A stretch of 7,569 bases of DNA from Candidatus Eiseniibacteriota bacterium (GCA_030639555.1 DAOWCM010000100.1:1-7569); one strand, 5' to 3'. Positions 1-6,845 are shown, counted from the stretch's first letter. Notes: a model not told the origin generated them from the sequence alone. Program-made: numbers and translations.

Positions 1-394
1 TGCACTTGGCACCGACCGCGTGCTCTTCGCGGGCGACGCCGCCGGGCTCGTCAACCCCGTGACGGGCGAGGGCATCTCCGCCGCCATTCTCAGCGGTCGC
101 GTGGCGGCCGAGGCCGTGTCCGAATCCCTCGACACGGGCCGGGCAGCGTCTGCATTGTACGCGCGGCGAATCCAGGCGGAGGTCGTGCCGATGACCGATG
201 GCAGCAGGAAGAAGGGCGACTTCGTATACGGTCTCGGTCCCGGGTTCCTGAAGCTCGCGGCCCGCACTCCCGTTCTGAGAGCCATCATAGCTCCCGCCTG
301 GCGGGCGGCGATGAGGGACAATGAAGCATTCTCGCTGACGGTCGCGGGTGGGCCGGAGGCGTCAGAGCCGAGCCGCACGCGCCGCCGTGCGTGA
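1..394 (+). CDS. Geranylgeranyl reductase-family FAD-dependent oxidoreductase, C-terminal fragment
   Basis: Only the last ~130 codons are in the window; the gene begins upstream and ends at TGA 392-394. The fragment opens with VLFAGDAAGLVNPVTGEGI followed by a hydrophobic SGRVAAEA helix. This is the second FAD-contacting motif (GDAAG..P..GEGI) of the geranylgeranyl reductase / GG-red-SF branch of p-hydroxybenzoate-hydroxylase-fold flavoproteins. Members reduce double bonds of isoprenoid chains (lipids, quinones, chlorophyll side chains) or act as related monooxygenases. Which substrate applies cannot be read from the C-terminus. The rest is a helical tail with a basic end (SRTRRRA). The GTG at 20 is an internal valine, not a start. 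The stop lies 12 nt before the next gene, whose ribosome binding site directly follows it, so the two are probably co-transcribed. The family is fairly secure; the exact enzyme is unknown. Confidence 0.82.
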   Translation, partial: ALGTDRVLFAGDAAGLVNPVTGEGISAAILSGRVAAEAVSESLDTGRAASALYARRIQAEVVPMTDGSRKKGDFVYGLGPGFLKLAARTPVLRAIIAPAWRAAMRDNEAFSLTVAGGPEASEPSRTRRRA

Positions 395-406
395 GGAGGA
401 GCACCA

Positions 407-1126
407 GTGTGCAGGATGATAGCTGCCGTGGGGCGCTTCGAGATGGAACCTCTTGTTGATGCCGTCAGGGTGATGGCTTCGAATGCGAATCCCGCCTACG
501 ACCACGAGCTGCGCGCGGAGGGTGGGGCGCTGATCCACGACTGCGGGTGGGGCGTCGCCTTCCGGGAGGGTGGTAGGCTCGTCAGGCGCCGGAGCGCGGC
601 CTCGTGTCTGAACGACCCTGAGTTCGATTCCCTGAGCAGGGTCGAGACCGACCTCGTCATTCTGCACGCGCGGCGGACGCCGGACCGCGACACCATCGAC
701 GTGCTGAACTCCCACCCGTTCATGCGGAAGTGGGGTGGGGAGGAGTGGGCCTTCTGCCACAACGGCGCCGTCAGTGACCTGGCGCAGCTTCGGAGTGACA
801 GCTCGCTCCAACGCGCGGGCGGCATCGATTCCGAACGGCTGTTTCACCACGTGCTGACTCTGCTCGACACGAGCCGGGTCGCCGGGTCCCTCGCTGAGAT
901 CCTGCATGAGATATCCGGTTTCACCTGCCTCAACTGTTTCCTGGCGACCAGCGAGAGCGTCACGGTCCATGCGCGCATGGCGCCCGGCACACCACGCCCG
1001 CTCTACTACACGCCGTGGATCGCCAAAGGCGGCGACATCGCGGTGGTATCGTCGGAGGTCGTTTCCCAGGTCGCTCTGGAGTGGGAGAGGGTTCCCGACG
1101 GGGCAGCGTTTGTGCTGGGTTCCTGA
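407..1126 (+). CDS. Class II glutamine amidotransferase (YafJ/EgtC-like)
   Basis: The 239-residue protein begins MCRM. Removal of Met would expose Cys2, the N-terminal nucleophile of class II (Ntn-type) glutamine amidotransferases, which release ammonia from glutamine for an acceptor reaction. Motifs follow in family order: GWG (47-49), HARR (87-90), NSHPF (101-105), FCHNG (116-120, the Asn-Gly oxyanion-hole pair), DSE (141-143) and a late SSE (215-217). Length is close to the usual ~250 residues of stand-alone YafJ/EgtC-type proteins. No synthase domain is attached, so the acceptor is unknown. No ergothioneine genes are visible in the window to support an EgtC role. The GTG start at 407 is fixed by Cys2 and by a strong AGGAGG at 394-399, 7 nt upstream. 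Only 12 nt separate it from the flavoprotein gene, which implies an operon. Tandem hairpins lie just after the stop. Confidence 0.9.
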   Translation: MCRMIAAVGRFEMEPLVDAVRVMASNANPAYDHELRAEGGALIHDCGWGVAFREGGRLVRRRSAASCLNDPEFDSLSRVETDLVILHARRTPDRDTIDVLNSHPFMRKWGGEEWAFCHNGAVSDLAQLRSDSSLQRAGGIDSERLFHHVLTLLDTSRVAGSLAEILHEISGFTCLNCFLATSESVTVHARMAPGTPRPLYYTPWIAKGGDIAVVSSEVVSQVALEWERVPDGAAFVLGS

Positions 1127-1134
1127 GGCGCTTC

Positions 1135-1160
1135 TCTCATGGCGCCCCGGCGCCGTGAGA
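1135..1160 (+). terminator. GC-rich hairpin after the amidotransferase gene
   Basis: The arms TCTCATGGCGCC (1135-1146) and GGCGCCGTGAGA (1149-1160) form a 12-bp stem with one G-U pair and a 2-nt centre, so the innermost pair must open. It begins 8 nt after the TGA stop. No U-tract follows, so it may act as a weak or factor-assisted terminator or as a 3'-end stabiliser. Confidence 0.6.
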
Positions 1161-1182
1161 AGGGCGCCGAGAAGAGCGGCGA

Positions 1183-1206
1183 GAGGGGCGCCAGCGGCCG
1201 CCCCTC
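1183..1206 (+). terminator. Second hairpin of a tandem pair
   Basis: GAGGGGCG (1183-1190) pairs perfectly with CGCCCCTC (1199-1206) across an 8-nt loop. The palindrome GGCGCC occurs four times in this stretch (1141, 1149, 1163, 1187), so several alternative folds are possible. Together with 1135-1160 it probably ends the upstream operon. No U-tract is present. Confidence 0.45.
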
Positions 1207-1216
1207 CAGCTGATCA

Positions 1217-1245
1217 TTGATTCAGAGTGTAATCTGTGGTATCAT
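1217..1245 (+). promoter_or_regulatory. Sigma70-like promoter of the M14 carboxypeptidase gene
   Basis: TTGATT (1217-1222; 4 of 6 matches to the -35 consensus) and TATCAT (1240-1245; 5 of 6 to the -10 consensus) are separated by exactly 17 bp. They sit in a locally AT-richer stretch right after the upstream hairpins. Predicted start is near 1252, giving a leader of roughly 90 nt before the ATG at 1341. Prediction from sequence only. Confidence 0.55.
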
Positions 1246-1340
1246 CTGTATTTGGGCCATTTGGTCCCAGAGACGCTGATATCCGCGAACTTCTGATACT
1301 CACCCTCGGCACTCTAGTTGGTCGGAAAGGGGAGCTACTA

Positions 1341-3967
1341 ATGAGGATGTACAGCAGAGCCATCGTGCTCACCGCTGTCCTGTGCGCATTCGCACTGGCG
1401 GCGGTGCCTGCGATCGCGGTCACCGCGGAGCAGGCCACCATGCAGGCCCGGATCGAGTTTGCGTCGATGGACGAGTGGGACGAGTTCCTGAAGACGCCCG
1501 GGCTCGACGTCATGAAGTCCAAGCGCGGCGTGGGCGCGATCATCATCACGAATTCCGCCGAGATAGAAGAACTCCGCGCCATGGGGTTCAACGTCATCGT
1601 CGAGATAGAGGACCTTGCCACGCACTTCCGTTCGCAGATGACGCGCGACGAGTTCGGCGACTTCCACACCTGGTCCGAGATGGTCGCCGTTCTCGACGCG
1701 CTGCACGCGGCATACCCCGACATCACAACGGACAAGATCTCCATCGGCACAAGTGAACAGGGACGGGACCTCTGGGTCATGAAGATATCGGACAATCCCG
1801 ACATCGATGAGCCCGAGCCCGAGGTGCTCTTCGACGGCATGCACCACGCCCGCGAGCCCATCGCCATGGAGTGCATCCTTCACTACATGGAGTGGCTCTG
1901 CGAGAACTACGGGACCGACCCCGAGGCCACCTACCTGGTCGACAACCGCGAGATCTGGCTCTTCCCCATCGTCAACCCGGACGGCTACGTCTACAACGAA
2001 TCCCAGGGATGGGGCACGATGTGGCGGAAGAACAGGCGCGTGAACGCGGGCAGCTCGTGCCGCGGCGTTGACAACAACAGGAACTATGATTTGGCATGGG
2101 GAACGACCGGCATCTCGTTCGACCCCTGCAACGACGTCTACTGTGGCACCGGGCCATTCACGGAGCTCGAGAATCAGGCGTATCGCGACTTCGTGTACGC
2201 GCACGACTTCCCAGTGAACATCTCGTTCCACTCGGTTGTCGGCGCCATACTCGTGCCGTGGGGGCACGACAATACCCCGAGCCCCGACGACGTTCTCTTC
2301 CGGGAAATCGCCAATGAAATGGCGCGGTACAACGGCTACGAGGTCGGTCGCGCCGGCGAGGTCCTCAACTACGAGTGCTCGGGGACGACCTGCGACTGGC
2401 TGTACGGGGAGCTTGGGTGCCTGTCGGTGTGCGTCGAGGTCGGCGGCAGTCACTTCTGGCCGCAGGAGAGCGAGCTGCCCGGTCTGGTCGCCGAGAATCT
2501 CTGGCCGCAGCAGTACATGACCCGGATCGCCGGATCCTATCTGGCGCTCAGGGACAACTACACGCTCGCCGGAGGGAACGGCGACCAGAACCCCGACCCA
2601 GGCGAGACGCTGGATCTCACCGTCACCATCGACAATCAGAGCGTGGCCGTCGCCGCTTCGAACGTCTTCATCACGCTCTCGACGGACGACCCGTACGTCC
2701 AGCTGAACGACGCGTCTTCTGCTCTGGGCGCCATCGCGGCGCGGGATTATGCTAACAACTCCGCGGACCCCTTCTCCTTCACGCTCGACCCGTCGACACC
2801 GGACGGTCACGGGCTGGTGCTCAAGGTGGGAATCGTTGCTGACGACTTCGAGAGCGAGGAGGAGATCATCTGGATGGTCGGGTCTCCGACGCTGCTTTTC
2901 TCCGACAACATGGAGAGCGGCACCGGGAACTGGGTGGAGAACGACGGTTACTGGGGGCTCACGTCGGCTCACTTTCATTCGCTGAGCACCTCCTACACCG
3001 ACAGCCCTGGCGGCAACTACGGCGACTACAGGAACACGTGGATCGAGCTGGCCGATCCGATCGACTTCTCCAGCGCGGTGGCGGCCGAGCTCAGGTTCTG
3101 GCACATGGTCGACACCGAAGAGAACTGGGACTTCTGCTACGTGGAGGCTTCCACGGACGGCGGGGCAACGTGGCTGCAGGTCGGCGAGAGGTTCCATGGG
3201 AACTGGCCGTGGGCCCAGATCGTGTTTCCGCTGGACGACTTCGTGGGCACCGCGAACTTCAAGGTGAGGTTCCGGTTCAACTCCGACACGTATATCACAG
3301 AGGACGGCTGGTACGTGGACGACGTCGAGATCTACGGGCCGCCAACCGGGAACGCGGCACCGTCGGCTCCCACGCTCTCGGATCCGCCGGAAGGGAGCAC
3401 TGTCCCCTCGTCGACGCCGACGCTTACTGTCGCGAACGCGTCCGACCCGGATCCGGGTGACGTGCTGACGTACGGCTTCGCGGTCTACTCCGACGAGCTC
3501 TGCACGTCCGTCGTCGCGTCGGCGGCCGGCGTTGCGGAGGGGACGACCGCGACGAGTTGGACCGTGGACACGGCACTCGTGGACGGCACCTACTACTGGC
3601 GCGCGTATGCGGACGACGGCACGGAGCGCGGTCCCCTCATGGATACCGGGAGCTTCATCGTTAACTCCACCGGCGCCGGGGAAGTGTCGCGCGTGGCGCT
3701 CCGTCCCGCACATCCGAACCCGTTCGGCGCGGAGACGACACTGGCCTTCGAGCTGCCACAGACGACCGGTGTTACACTGGCGATATACAGCGTCGACGGC
3801 CCTGCCTGGTCACGACGCTCGTGCGCGGTCAGGCAGGGCCGGGCCCGGTCGAGGTCCTGTGGGACGGCAGCGACGAGCAGGGCCGCAGCGTCAGCAGCGG
3901 CCTCTACTTCGTCAAGCTCGTTGCGGGCGACGAGGTTCGGCTGGGCAAGCTGGTCGTGCTGAGATAG
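1341..3967 (+). CDS. Secreted M14 zinc carboxypeptidase with beta-sandwich domains and FlgD-like C-terminal domain; frameshifted near the 3' end
   Basis: Predicted extracellular metallocarboxypeptidase of family M14 (carboxypeptidase A/T type), trimming C-terminal residues from peptides. ATG 1341 is chosen because AAAGGGGAG lies just upstream and a signal peptide follows at once (about residues 1-29, AIAVTA before EQAT); the frame is open to 1236 but without such support. A propeptide-like segment spans about 30-105 and the catalytic domain about 108-405. The catalytic domain has zinc ligands H169 and E172 (in HAREP) and H297 (SFHS), R171, R229 and the N246-R247 pair (DNNRN), a Y344 equivalent to CPA Tyr248, and catalytic E366 (CVEVGG). 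C240/C263 match the conserved CPA disulfide. Next come a CARDB/NEW3-like domain (~410-512), a MAM/jelly-roll-like domain (~518-667), an FN3-like domain (~673-775), and a PNPF-starting FlgD-like/sorting module. That module breaks after residue ~820: the frame from 1341 stops at 3962, while the expected sequence (LVTTLVRG, then VLWDGSDEQGRSVSSGLYF) continues in the +2 frame to TAG 3965-3967. Family assignment is firm; the accessory-domain names are approximate. Confidence 0.92.
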
Positions 3968-3982
3968 CCGACACCGAGACAC

Positions 3983-4012
3983 GCGGTCGACGGGGAGAAC
4001 CCCGCCGACCGC
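3983..4012 (+). terminator. Hairpin 1 after the M14 gene
   Basis: GCGGTCGACGGGG (3983-3995) and CCCCGCCGACCGC (4000-4012) form a 13-bp stem with a single A-C mismatch and an AGAA tetraloop. It starts 15 nt after the stop at 3967, which also suits the frame-corrected end of the gene. No U-tract follows. Confidence 0.65.
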
Positions 4013-4028
4013 GGCCGCTAGAGACGGG

Positions 4029-4051
4029 GGGCCGGTCCACTGGGCCGGCCC
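4029..4051 (+). terminator. Hairpin 2 after the M14 gene
   Basis: GGGCCGGTCC (4029-4038) pairs with GGGCCGGCCC (4042-4051) around an ACT loop, a 10-bp stem with one G-U pair. It is followed by TCCTC rather than a true U-tract. Confidence 0.6.
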
Positions 4052-4076
4052 TCCTCACGGTTGCATGTTGCACCAC

Positions 4077-4096
4077 GGGGGCCTCGCGAGGCCCCC
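4077..4096 (+). terminator. Hairpin 3 after the M14 gene (perfect 20-nt palindrome)
   Basis: GGGGGCCTCG / CGAGGCCCCC (4077-4086 / 4087-4096) is a perfect palindrome. In RNA it would fold as an 8-bp stem with a CGCG loop. It is the third strong hairpin within 115 bp and can work on either strand. The following TCCGTCCGTCT is pyrimidine-rich but has no T run. Confidence 0.55.
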
Positions 4097-4414
4097 TCCG
4101 TCCGTCTGACTACCGGTGCAGAAGACGTCCCTGCCTGCAGGATTCCGGGAAAGCGTCCCACTGGAACGCGGATTGCACTTAGTGCGCGTGGTACATTCGG
4201 GGCGGTTGTCTGACCGGCCGGACGCGCTAGCCTGGACGGCGATTCCTTCCTTTGGCTCGCCGCGTTGCGCCCGCCGTGTTGGTCCGCCCCGTTTCCTTGT
4301 GAGGGGGCAGTCAGAGACGCACAGACGCGCCAACCTCTCTGCCTGTTCTTGCCACACTCGGGAAGTTCTGCTCTACACCCGGCCCCCTCTTTACCGAAGC
4401 GCGCTCAAAACTTC
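4097..4414. other. Gene-free, pyrimidine-rich intergenic stretch
   Basis: About 320 bp between the hairpins and the TetR promoter. Open frames exist on both strands (for example 4116-4436 plus and 4055-4357 minus), but their translations are rich in Arg, Ser, Cys and Pro. They match no family I recognise, and I see no convincing ribosome binding site. A short inverted repeat GCACT-T-AGTGC lies at 4175-4185. The plus strand from about 4330 is notably C/T-rich. No tRNA-like or other RNA fold was recognised by eye. A small RNA or a decayed gene cannot be excluded. Confidence 0.4.
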
Positions 4415-4443
4415 TTGCACGTCTGCCTGCCGTTGACTAGTAT
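4415..4443 (+). promoter_or_regulatory. Candidate promoter of the TetR-family regulator gene
   Basis: TTGCAC (4415-4420) and TAGTAT (4438-4443) have a 17-bp spacer. The matches to consensus are moderate (3 of 6 and 4 of 6), but the spacing is ideal, and the palindromic operator candidate begins at the next base. The predicted start near 4450 falls inside that operator. This leaves a leader of roughly 110 nt before the ATG at 4559. Confidence 0.45.
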
Positions 4444-4471
4444 GGTGACAGTTCACCGACAGTGAAGTCAC
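4444..4471. promoter_or_regulatory. Composite inverted repeat, probable TetR operator (autoregulation)
   Basis: GGTGA-CAGT-TCACC (4444-4457) overlaps TTCAC-CGACA-GTGAA (4452-4466), and outer arms GTGAC (4445-4449) and GTCAC (4467-4471) enclose the whole. GTGAC-AG-TTCAC is thus mirrored by GTGAA-GTCAC, with two extra bases in the left arm. GACAGT is also directly repeated 11 bp apart (4447 and 4458). The position just downstream of the -10 box, over the predicted transcript start, is where TetR-family repressors commonly bind their own promoter. That the TetR protein encoded at 4559 binds here is inferred. Confidence 0.5.
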
Positions 4472-4558
4472 ATGCATGCGGGTGAGTGGTGGTTGCAGCT
4501 TGAGCCATGGCTCATACAGCCGCGCGCGTTCAGCATCAAGATGAAGCGAGGTTCAGTC

Positions 4559-5173
4559 ATGGCCAGGAAGAGAGTGGGGAACAAGAGGGCGCGCATCATC
4601 GCGGCGGCTGCGAAGCTCTTCGGTGACAAGGGTTATCACGACACCACGACGGCGGAGATCGCCGAGTCCGCAGGTGTCGCCGCGGGCACCATCTACATCT
4701 ACTTCTCGAGTAAGGAAGAACTCCTCGTCGCGGTCTTCGAGGAGTTCCTCGGCAGGCACATGAAGCAGTTGCGCGAGGCCGTGGAGAGGGAGACGACGCC
4801 CAGGGATAAACTGATACGGCTTCTGACCCACGGGCTGGAGCTGATGCAGAACAACCCCGACAGCGCGAGGATATTCCTGTCGCAGCTCAGACAGAGCACG
4901 AAGATGATCACGACCGTCTCGAAGCGCAGCAGCCGTGCGTACAAGGACATCATCGAGGAGGTTCTCACCGAAGGTGCGCGCACGGGCCTCTGCCGCGACG
5001 TCAATGTGCCCGCGGCCGCGAGCATGCTGTTCGGGGCGTTTCAGAGCACCGTTCTCGACTGGGTCGCGGACGAGTGCTCCTACACCCTCACTGACATGAC
5101 GGGGGAGCTGACTGAGTTCATTCTTTACGGAATCTGCCGCGCCAATCATGAAGAAGGAGGCGCCGCGCAGTAG
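4559..5173 (+). CDS. TetR/AcrR-family transcriptional regulator
   Basis: A 204-residue helix-turn-helix repressor-type protein of typical TetR length. The N-terminal DNA-binding domain spans about residues 8-54: a first helix (RARIIAAAAKLFGDKGYHDT), then the HTH TTAEIAESAGVAAGTIYIYF (30-49), then SKEELLVAVFEE. The pattern GVAAGTIYIYFSSKEEL resembles FadR/YsiA-like TetR members that sense acyl-CoA, but the ligand cannot be deduced here. The C-terminal ~150 residues are helical and should form the dimer and ligand pocket. ATG 4559 is preferred: GAGG lies 7 nt upstream and the usual short N-terminal arm follows. In-frame ATGs at 4541 and 4472 lack a ribosome binding site and would add residues atypical for the family. 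No divergent target gene is adjacent. The neighbour downstream is convergent, so besides its own promoter the regulon is unknown. Confidence 0.9.
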   Translation: MARKRVGNKRARIIAAAAKLFGDKGYHDTTTAEIAESAGVAAGTIYIYFSSKEELLVAVFEEFLGRHMKQLREAVERETTPRDKLIRLLTHGLELMQNNPDSARIFLSQLRQSTKMITTVSKRSSRAYKDIIEEVLTEGARTGLCRDVNVPAAASMLFGAFQSTVLDWVADECSYTLTDMTGELTEFILYGICRANHEEGGAAQ

Positions 5174-5241
5174 AGCCGTTCTTCACTCCCGCCCGCGATG
5201 GTCCGGAGCCGGGGAACAGAACGAGAGTATTTCAGATGATA

Positions 5242-5276
5242 CGAGGGGGCGCGTCCACGGCGGCGGCGCCCCCTCG
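5242..5276. terminator. Shared hairpin between convergent TetR and M50 genes
   Basis: CGAGGGGGCGC (5242-5252) pairs perfectly with GCGCCCCCTCG (5266-5276) around a 13-nt loop, an 11-bp stem. It lies 68 nt after the TetR stop and 73 nt after the stop of the minus-strand M50 gene, so it can serve both. Neither side has a real U-tract; the minus-strand side is the more T-containing of the two. Confidence 0.65.
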
Positions 5277-5349
5277 GTCGTGGTGGCCGGGATGGCATTG
5301 CGCTCGGCGGTGGCAGGTTCCGACTGTTACGGACGGTGAGCCGGCTCGA

Positions 5350-6540
5350 TCAGGAGGATCTGGTGGAGTCGGAGGAAAGGTCCGACCGTATCTGCAGGTA
5401 GGCCATGACATCCCGGCGGGATACGATCCCGACAAGTCTACCTGATGCGTCTATGACGGGCAGCCGGCTTTGCTCGGTTGCGCTCATCTTCGACAGTGCT
5501 GTCGGTATGTCGTCGTCCGGTGACAGCGACGTCCCCGACGTGATAGGCATCGTGGCCTCACCGACGAGCGTGGTGCCCCACTTCTCTCGCTGTACACGCT
5601 TGACTGACTTGATCGTGATGAGCCCGATCGGTCGACCCTCAGATACGACCGGGTAGCTGGTAAAGTGGTACCTGAGCACGTAGTTCTCGATGAGCTCCGA
5701 GAGTGTGATATCCGGTGGAACCGTCACCGCGTCCGGTGTCATGACGCTCGCGAGGCGGACTCCCTGGAGTGCTTCCCTCATCAAGAGCTGACGGTAGCTC
5801 GCCTCGGCCGCCTGGCGGAGGAACAGGGCGATGAGGATTATCCAGAGCCCCGTCCAGGTGTTGCTTCCCAGGAGCGCGACCGCTACGCCGACGAGCACCA
5901 TGAGACCCGCCAGGGCCTGCCCGGCGATGCTCGCGATGCGGGTTGCCCGATGGAGATCGTCTGTGGCCCGCCAGACGAGCGCGCGCAGGACCCTGCCGCC
6001 GTCCAGTGGCATGCCCGGCAGCAGGTTGAATCCGAGCAGTACGGTGTTGGCCACGGCCAGGTAGACGAGCGCGAGTTGTAGACCGGGGCGCCCCGGCTCG
6101 CTGCCCATCAGAGCAACGGCCGTCCAGCATCCGGCCGCTATGACGGCGCTGGCTGCAGGTCCGGCCAGGGCCACCTTGAGTTCCGTCTTCGGGTCCGGTG
6201 GCTCACTGAGAATCTCTGCGACTCCCCCGAAGAGGAAGAGCACGATCCTCTTCACGGGAATCCCGCACCTGACGGCAACGACGCTGTGCGTGAGTTCGTG
6301 AATCAGTACGGAAGCGAAGAAGAAGAACGCGGTGATGATGCCCAGCGTGACGTAGTGCAGAAGCGGGCGGTTGGGGAGGACATTGGGGAACCACCCCACG
6401 CTGAGAGCCCAGACGATAAGGGCGGCGATGGCAAACCAGCTGTAGTGCGCGACTACCTGGATTCCTAAGATACGGAACAGGGGAATCCCGCGTTGCCGCG
6501 AGAACAGGAGGGACACTCGTGTGCGCAGGGACTGTGCCAT
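5350..6540 (-). CDS. Site-2-protease-family (M50B) intramembrane zinc metalloprotease with CBS-domain pair
   Basis: A 396-residue polytopic membrane protein. From ATG 6540, a hydrophobic segment at ~29-48 precedes a second one that carries HELTH (81-85), the HExxH zinc motif within a transmembrane helix. FGGVAEI (~105-111) and AGPAAS (~126-131) follow, then NLLPGMPLDGGR, whose Asp (~180) is the third zinc ligand typical of S2P enzymes. Further hydrophobic segments lie at ~156-175, ~204-224 and ~228-243. Two cytosolic CBS repeats (~263-315 and ~328-385) follow, then a Ser-rich tail. This is the SpoIVFB/Rip3-like class with CBS domains, which cleaves membrane-embedded regulators such as anti-sigma factors and may sense adenine nucleotides. 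No anti-sigma or sigma gene is adjacent, so the substrate is unknown. TTG 6549 is in frame and has GAGG 6 nt upstream, but it lies inside the predicted -10 box, so ATG 6540 is favoured. Confidence 0.92.
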   Translation of the reverse strand: MAQSLRTRVSLLFSRQRGIPLFRILGIQVVAHYSWFAIAALIVWALSVGWFPNVLPNRPLLHYVTLGIITAFFFFASVLIHELTHSVVAVRCGIPVKRIVLFLFGGVAEILSEPPDPKTELKVALAGPAASAVIAAGCWTAVALMGSEPGRPGLQLALVYLAVANTVLLGFNLLPGMPLDGGRVLRALVWRATDDLHRATRIASIAGQALAGLMVLVGVAVALLGSNTWTGLWIILIALFLRQAAEASYRQLLMREALQGVRLASVMTPDAVTVPPDITLSELIENYVLRYHFTSYPVVSEGRPIGLITIKSVKRVQREKWGTTLVGEATMPITSGTSLSPDDDIPTALSKMSATEQSRLPVIDASGRLVGIVSRRDVMAYLQIRSDLSSDSTRSS

Positions 6541-6548
6541 GGTTGCCA

Positions 6549-6577
6549 ACTATAGCCTCGTGGGCCGGTGCGGTCAA
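6549..6577 (-). promoter_or_regulatory. Sigma70-like promoter directly abutting the M50 gene start
   Basis: On the minus strand TTGACC (6572-6577; 5 of 6) and TATAGT (6549-6554; 5 of 6) have a 17-bp spacer. Only 8 nt separate the -10 box from ATG 6540, so the transcript should begin at about 6540-6543. This predicts a leaderless or near-leaderless mRNA. Confidence 0.65.
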
Positions 6578-6594
6578 GTGGGGCAGGGAGCGCC

Positions 6595-6845
6595 GTGGCA
6601 GGAGGGATCGCGGGTCTTCTCGAGTCGCTCGCGATGGTCGTGCTTGTTGCGGCCGGCGGGTACGTCAACGTCGTGCATCTCCCCAGTATGTTCTGCGGTG
6701 TGTCGCTCGTCGTAGGTGCGTTGCTGCTTGCAGGTTGCTGTGCACTCTGCGGGCGGATGCATCATCCCGTGAGCTCTCCGCGGACACCAGGGCGCTGGAC
6801 CCCGAGACGGGGGAAGAACTCCGGGGATTGGGCCACATTCGCTAG
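6595..6845 (+). pseudogene. Possible small membrane-protein gene or remnant, with apparent frameshift
   Basis: One frame (open from GTG 6568; GTG 6595 is a plausible start after GGGAG) encodes a hydrophobic stretch ending GVSLVVGALLLAGCCALC, which could span the membrane once or twice. Past about 6770 this frame becomes Arg/Pro/Ser-rich (SSPRTPGRWTPRRGKN) and stops at 6858. The next frame instead reads ELSADTRALDPETGEELR and stops at TAG 6843-6845, which looks like ordinary protein. A frameshift near 6755-6775 would join them into one ~83-residue protein. The segment around VHLPSMF..SLVVGALLLA faintly recalls the N-terminus of MotA/TolQ-type proteins; this is weak. A hairpin follows at 6868. 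It may equally be non-coding. No family was recognised with confidence. Confidence 0.3.

Noticed and set aside
374..391. Inverted repeat CGCACG-N6-CGTGCG at the end of the first gene
   Set aside because: A six-base match in GC-rich DNA is easily due to chance. It is followed at once by a strong ribosome binding site, so termination here is unlikely.
362..970. Minus-strand open frame opposite the amidotransferase gene
   Set aside because: Its translation has low-complexity composition and no motif, while the plus strand encodes all class II amidotransferase motifs.
1236..1340. A 35-residue N-terminal extension of the M14 protein
   Set aside because: Its start lies within the predicted promoter and it would bury the signal peptide. 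ATG 1341 has a strong ribosome binding site.
1338..3713. A 791-codon open frame on the minus strand, opposite the M14 gene
   Set aside because: It lies antisense to a gene with complete catalytic motifs. Its translation is Arg/Val/Asp/His-rich with no recognisable domain, as expected of a shadow frame in GC-rich coding DNA.
3532..4182. Plus-strand open frame running through the end of the M14 gene and the hairpins
   Set aside because: The translation is Arg/Ala/Pro/Ser-rich, crosses three strong hairpins and is in neither of the two frames that carry the FlgD-like module.
4116..4436. Open frame in the intergenic region before the TetR gene (and 4055-4357 on the minus strand)
   Set aside because: No good ribosome binding site, no recognisable motif and composition unlike the neighbouring genes. 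It also ends inside the TetR promoter.
4472..4558. A 29-residue N-terminal extension of the TetR protein from ATG 4472
   Set aside because: No Shine-Dalgarno sequence precedes it, the extension is atypical for the family, and ATG 4559 has GAGG at good spacing.
5148..5339. Short open frame overlapping the TetR 3' end
   Set aside because: It runs through the shared hairpin, and its translation is Arg/Ser/Gly-rich without hydrophobic core or motif. A shadow frame.
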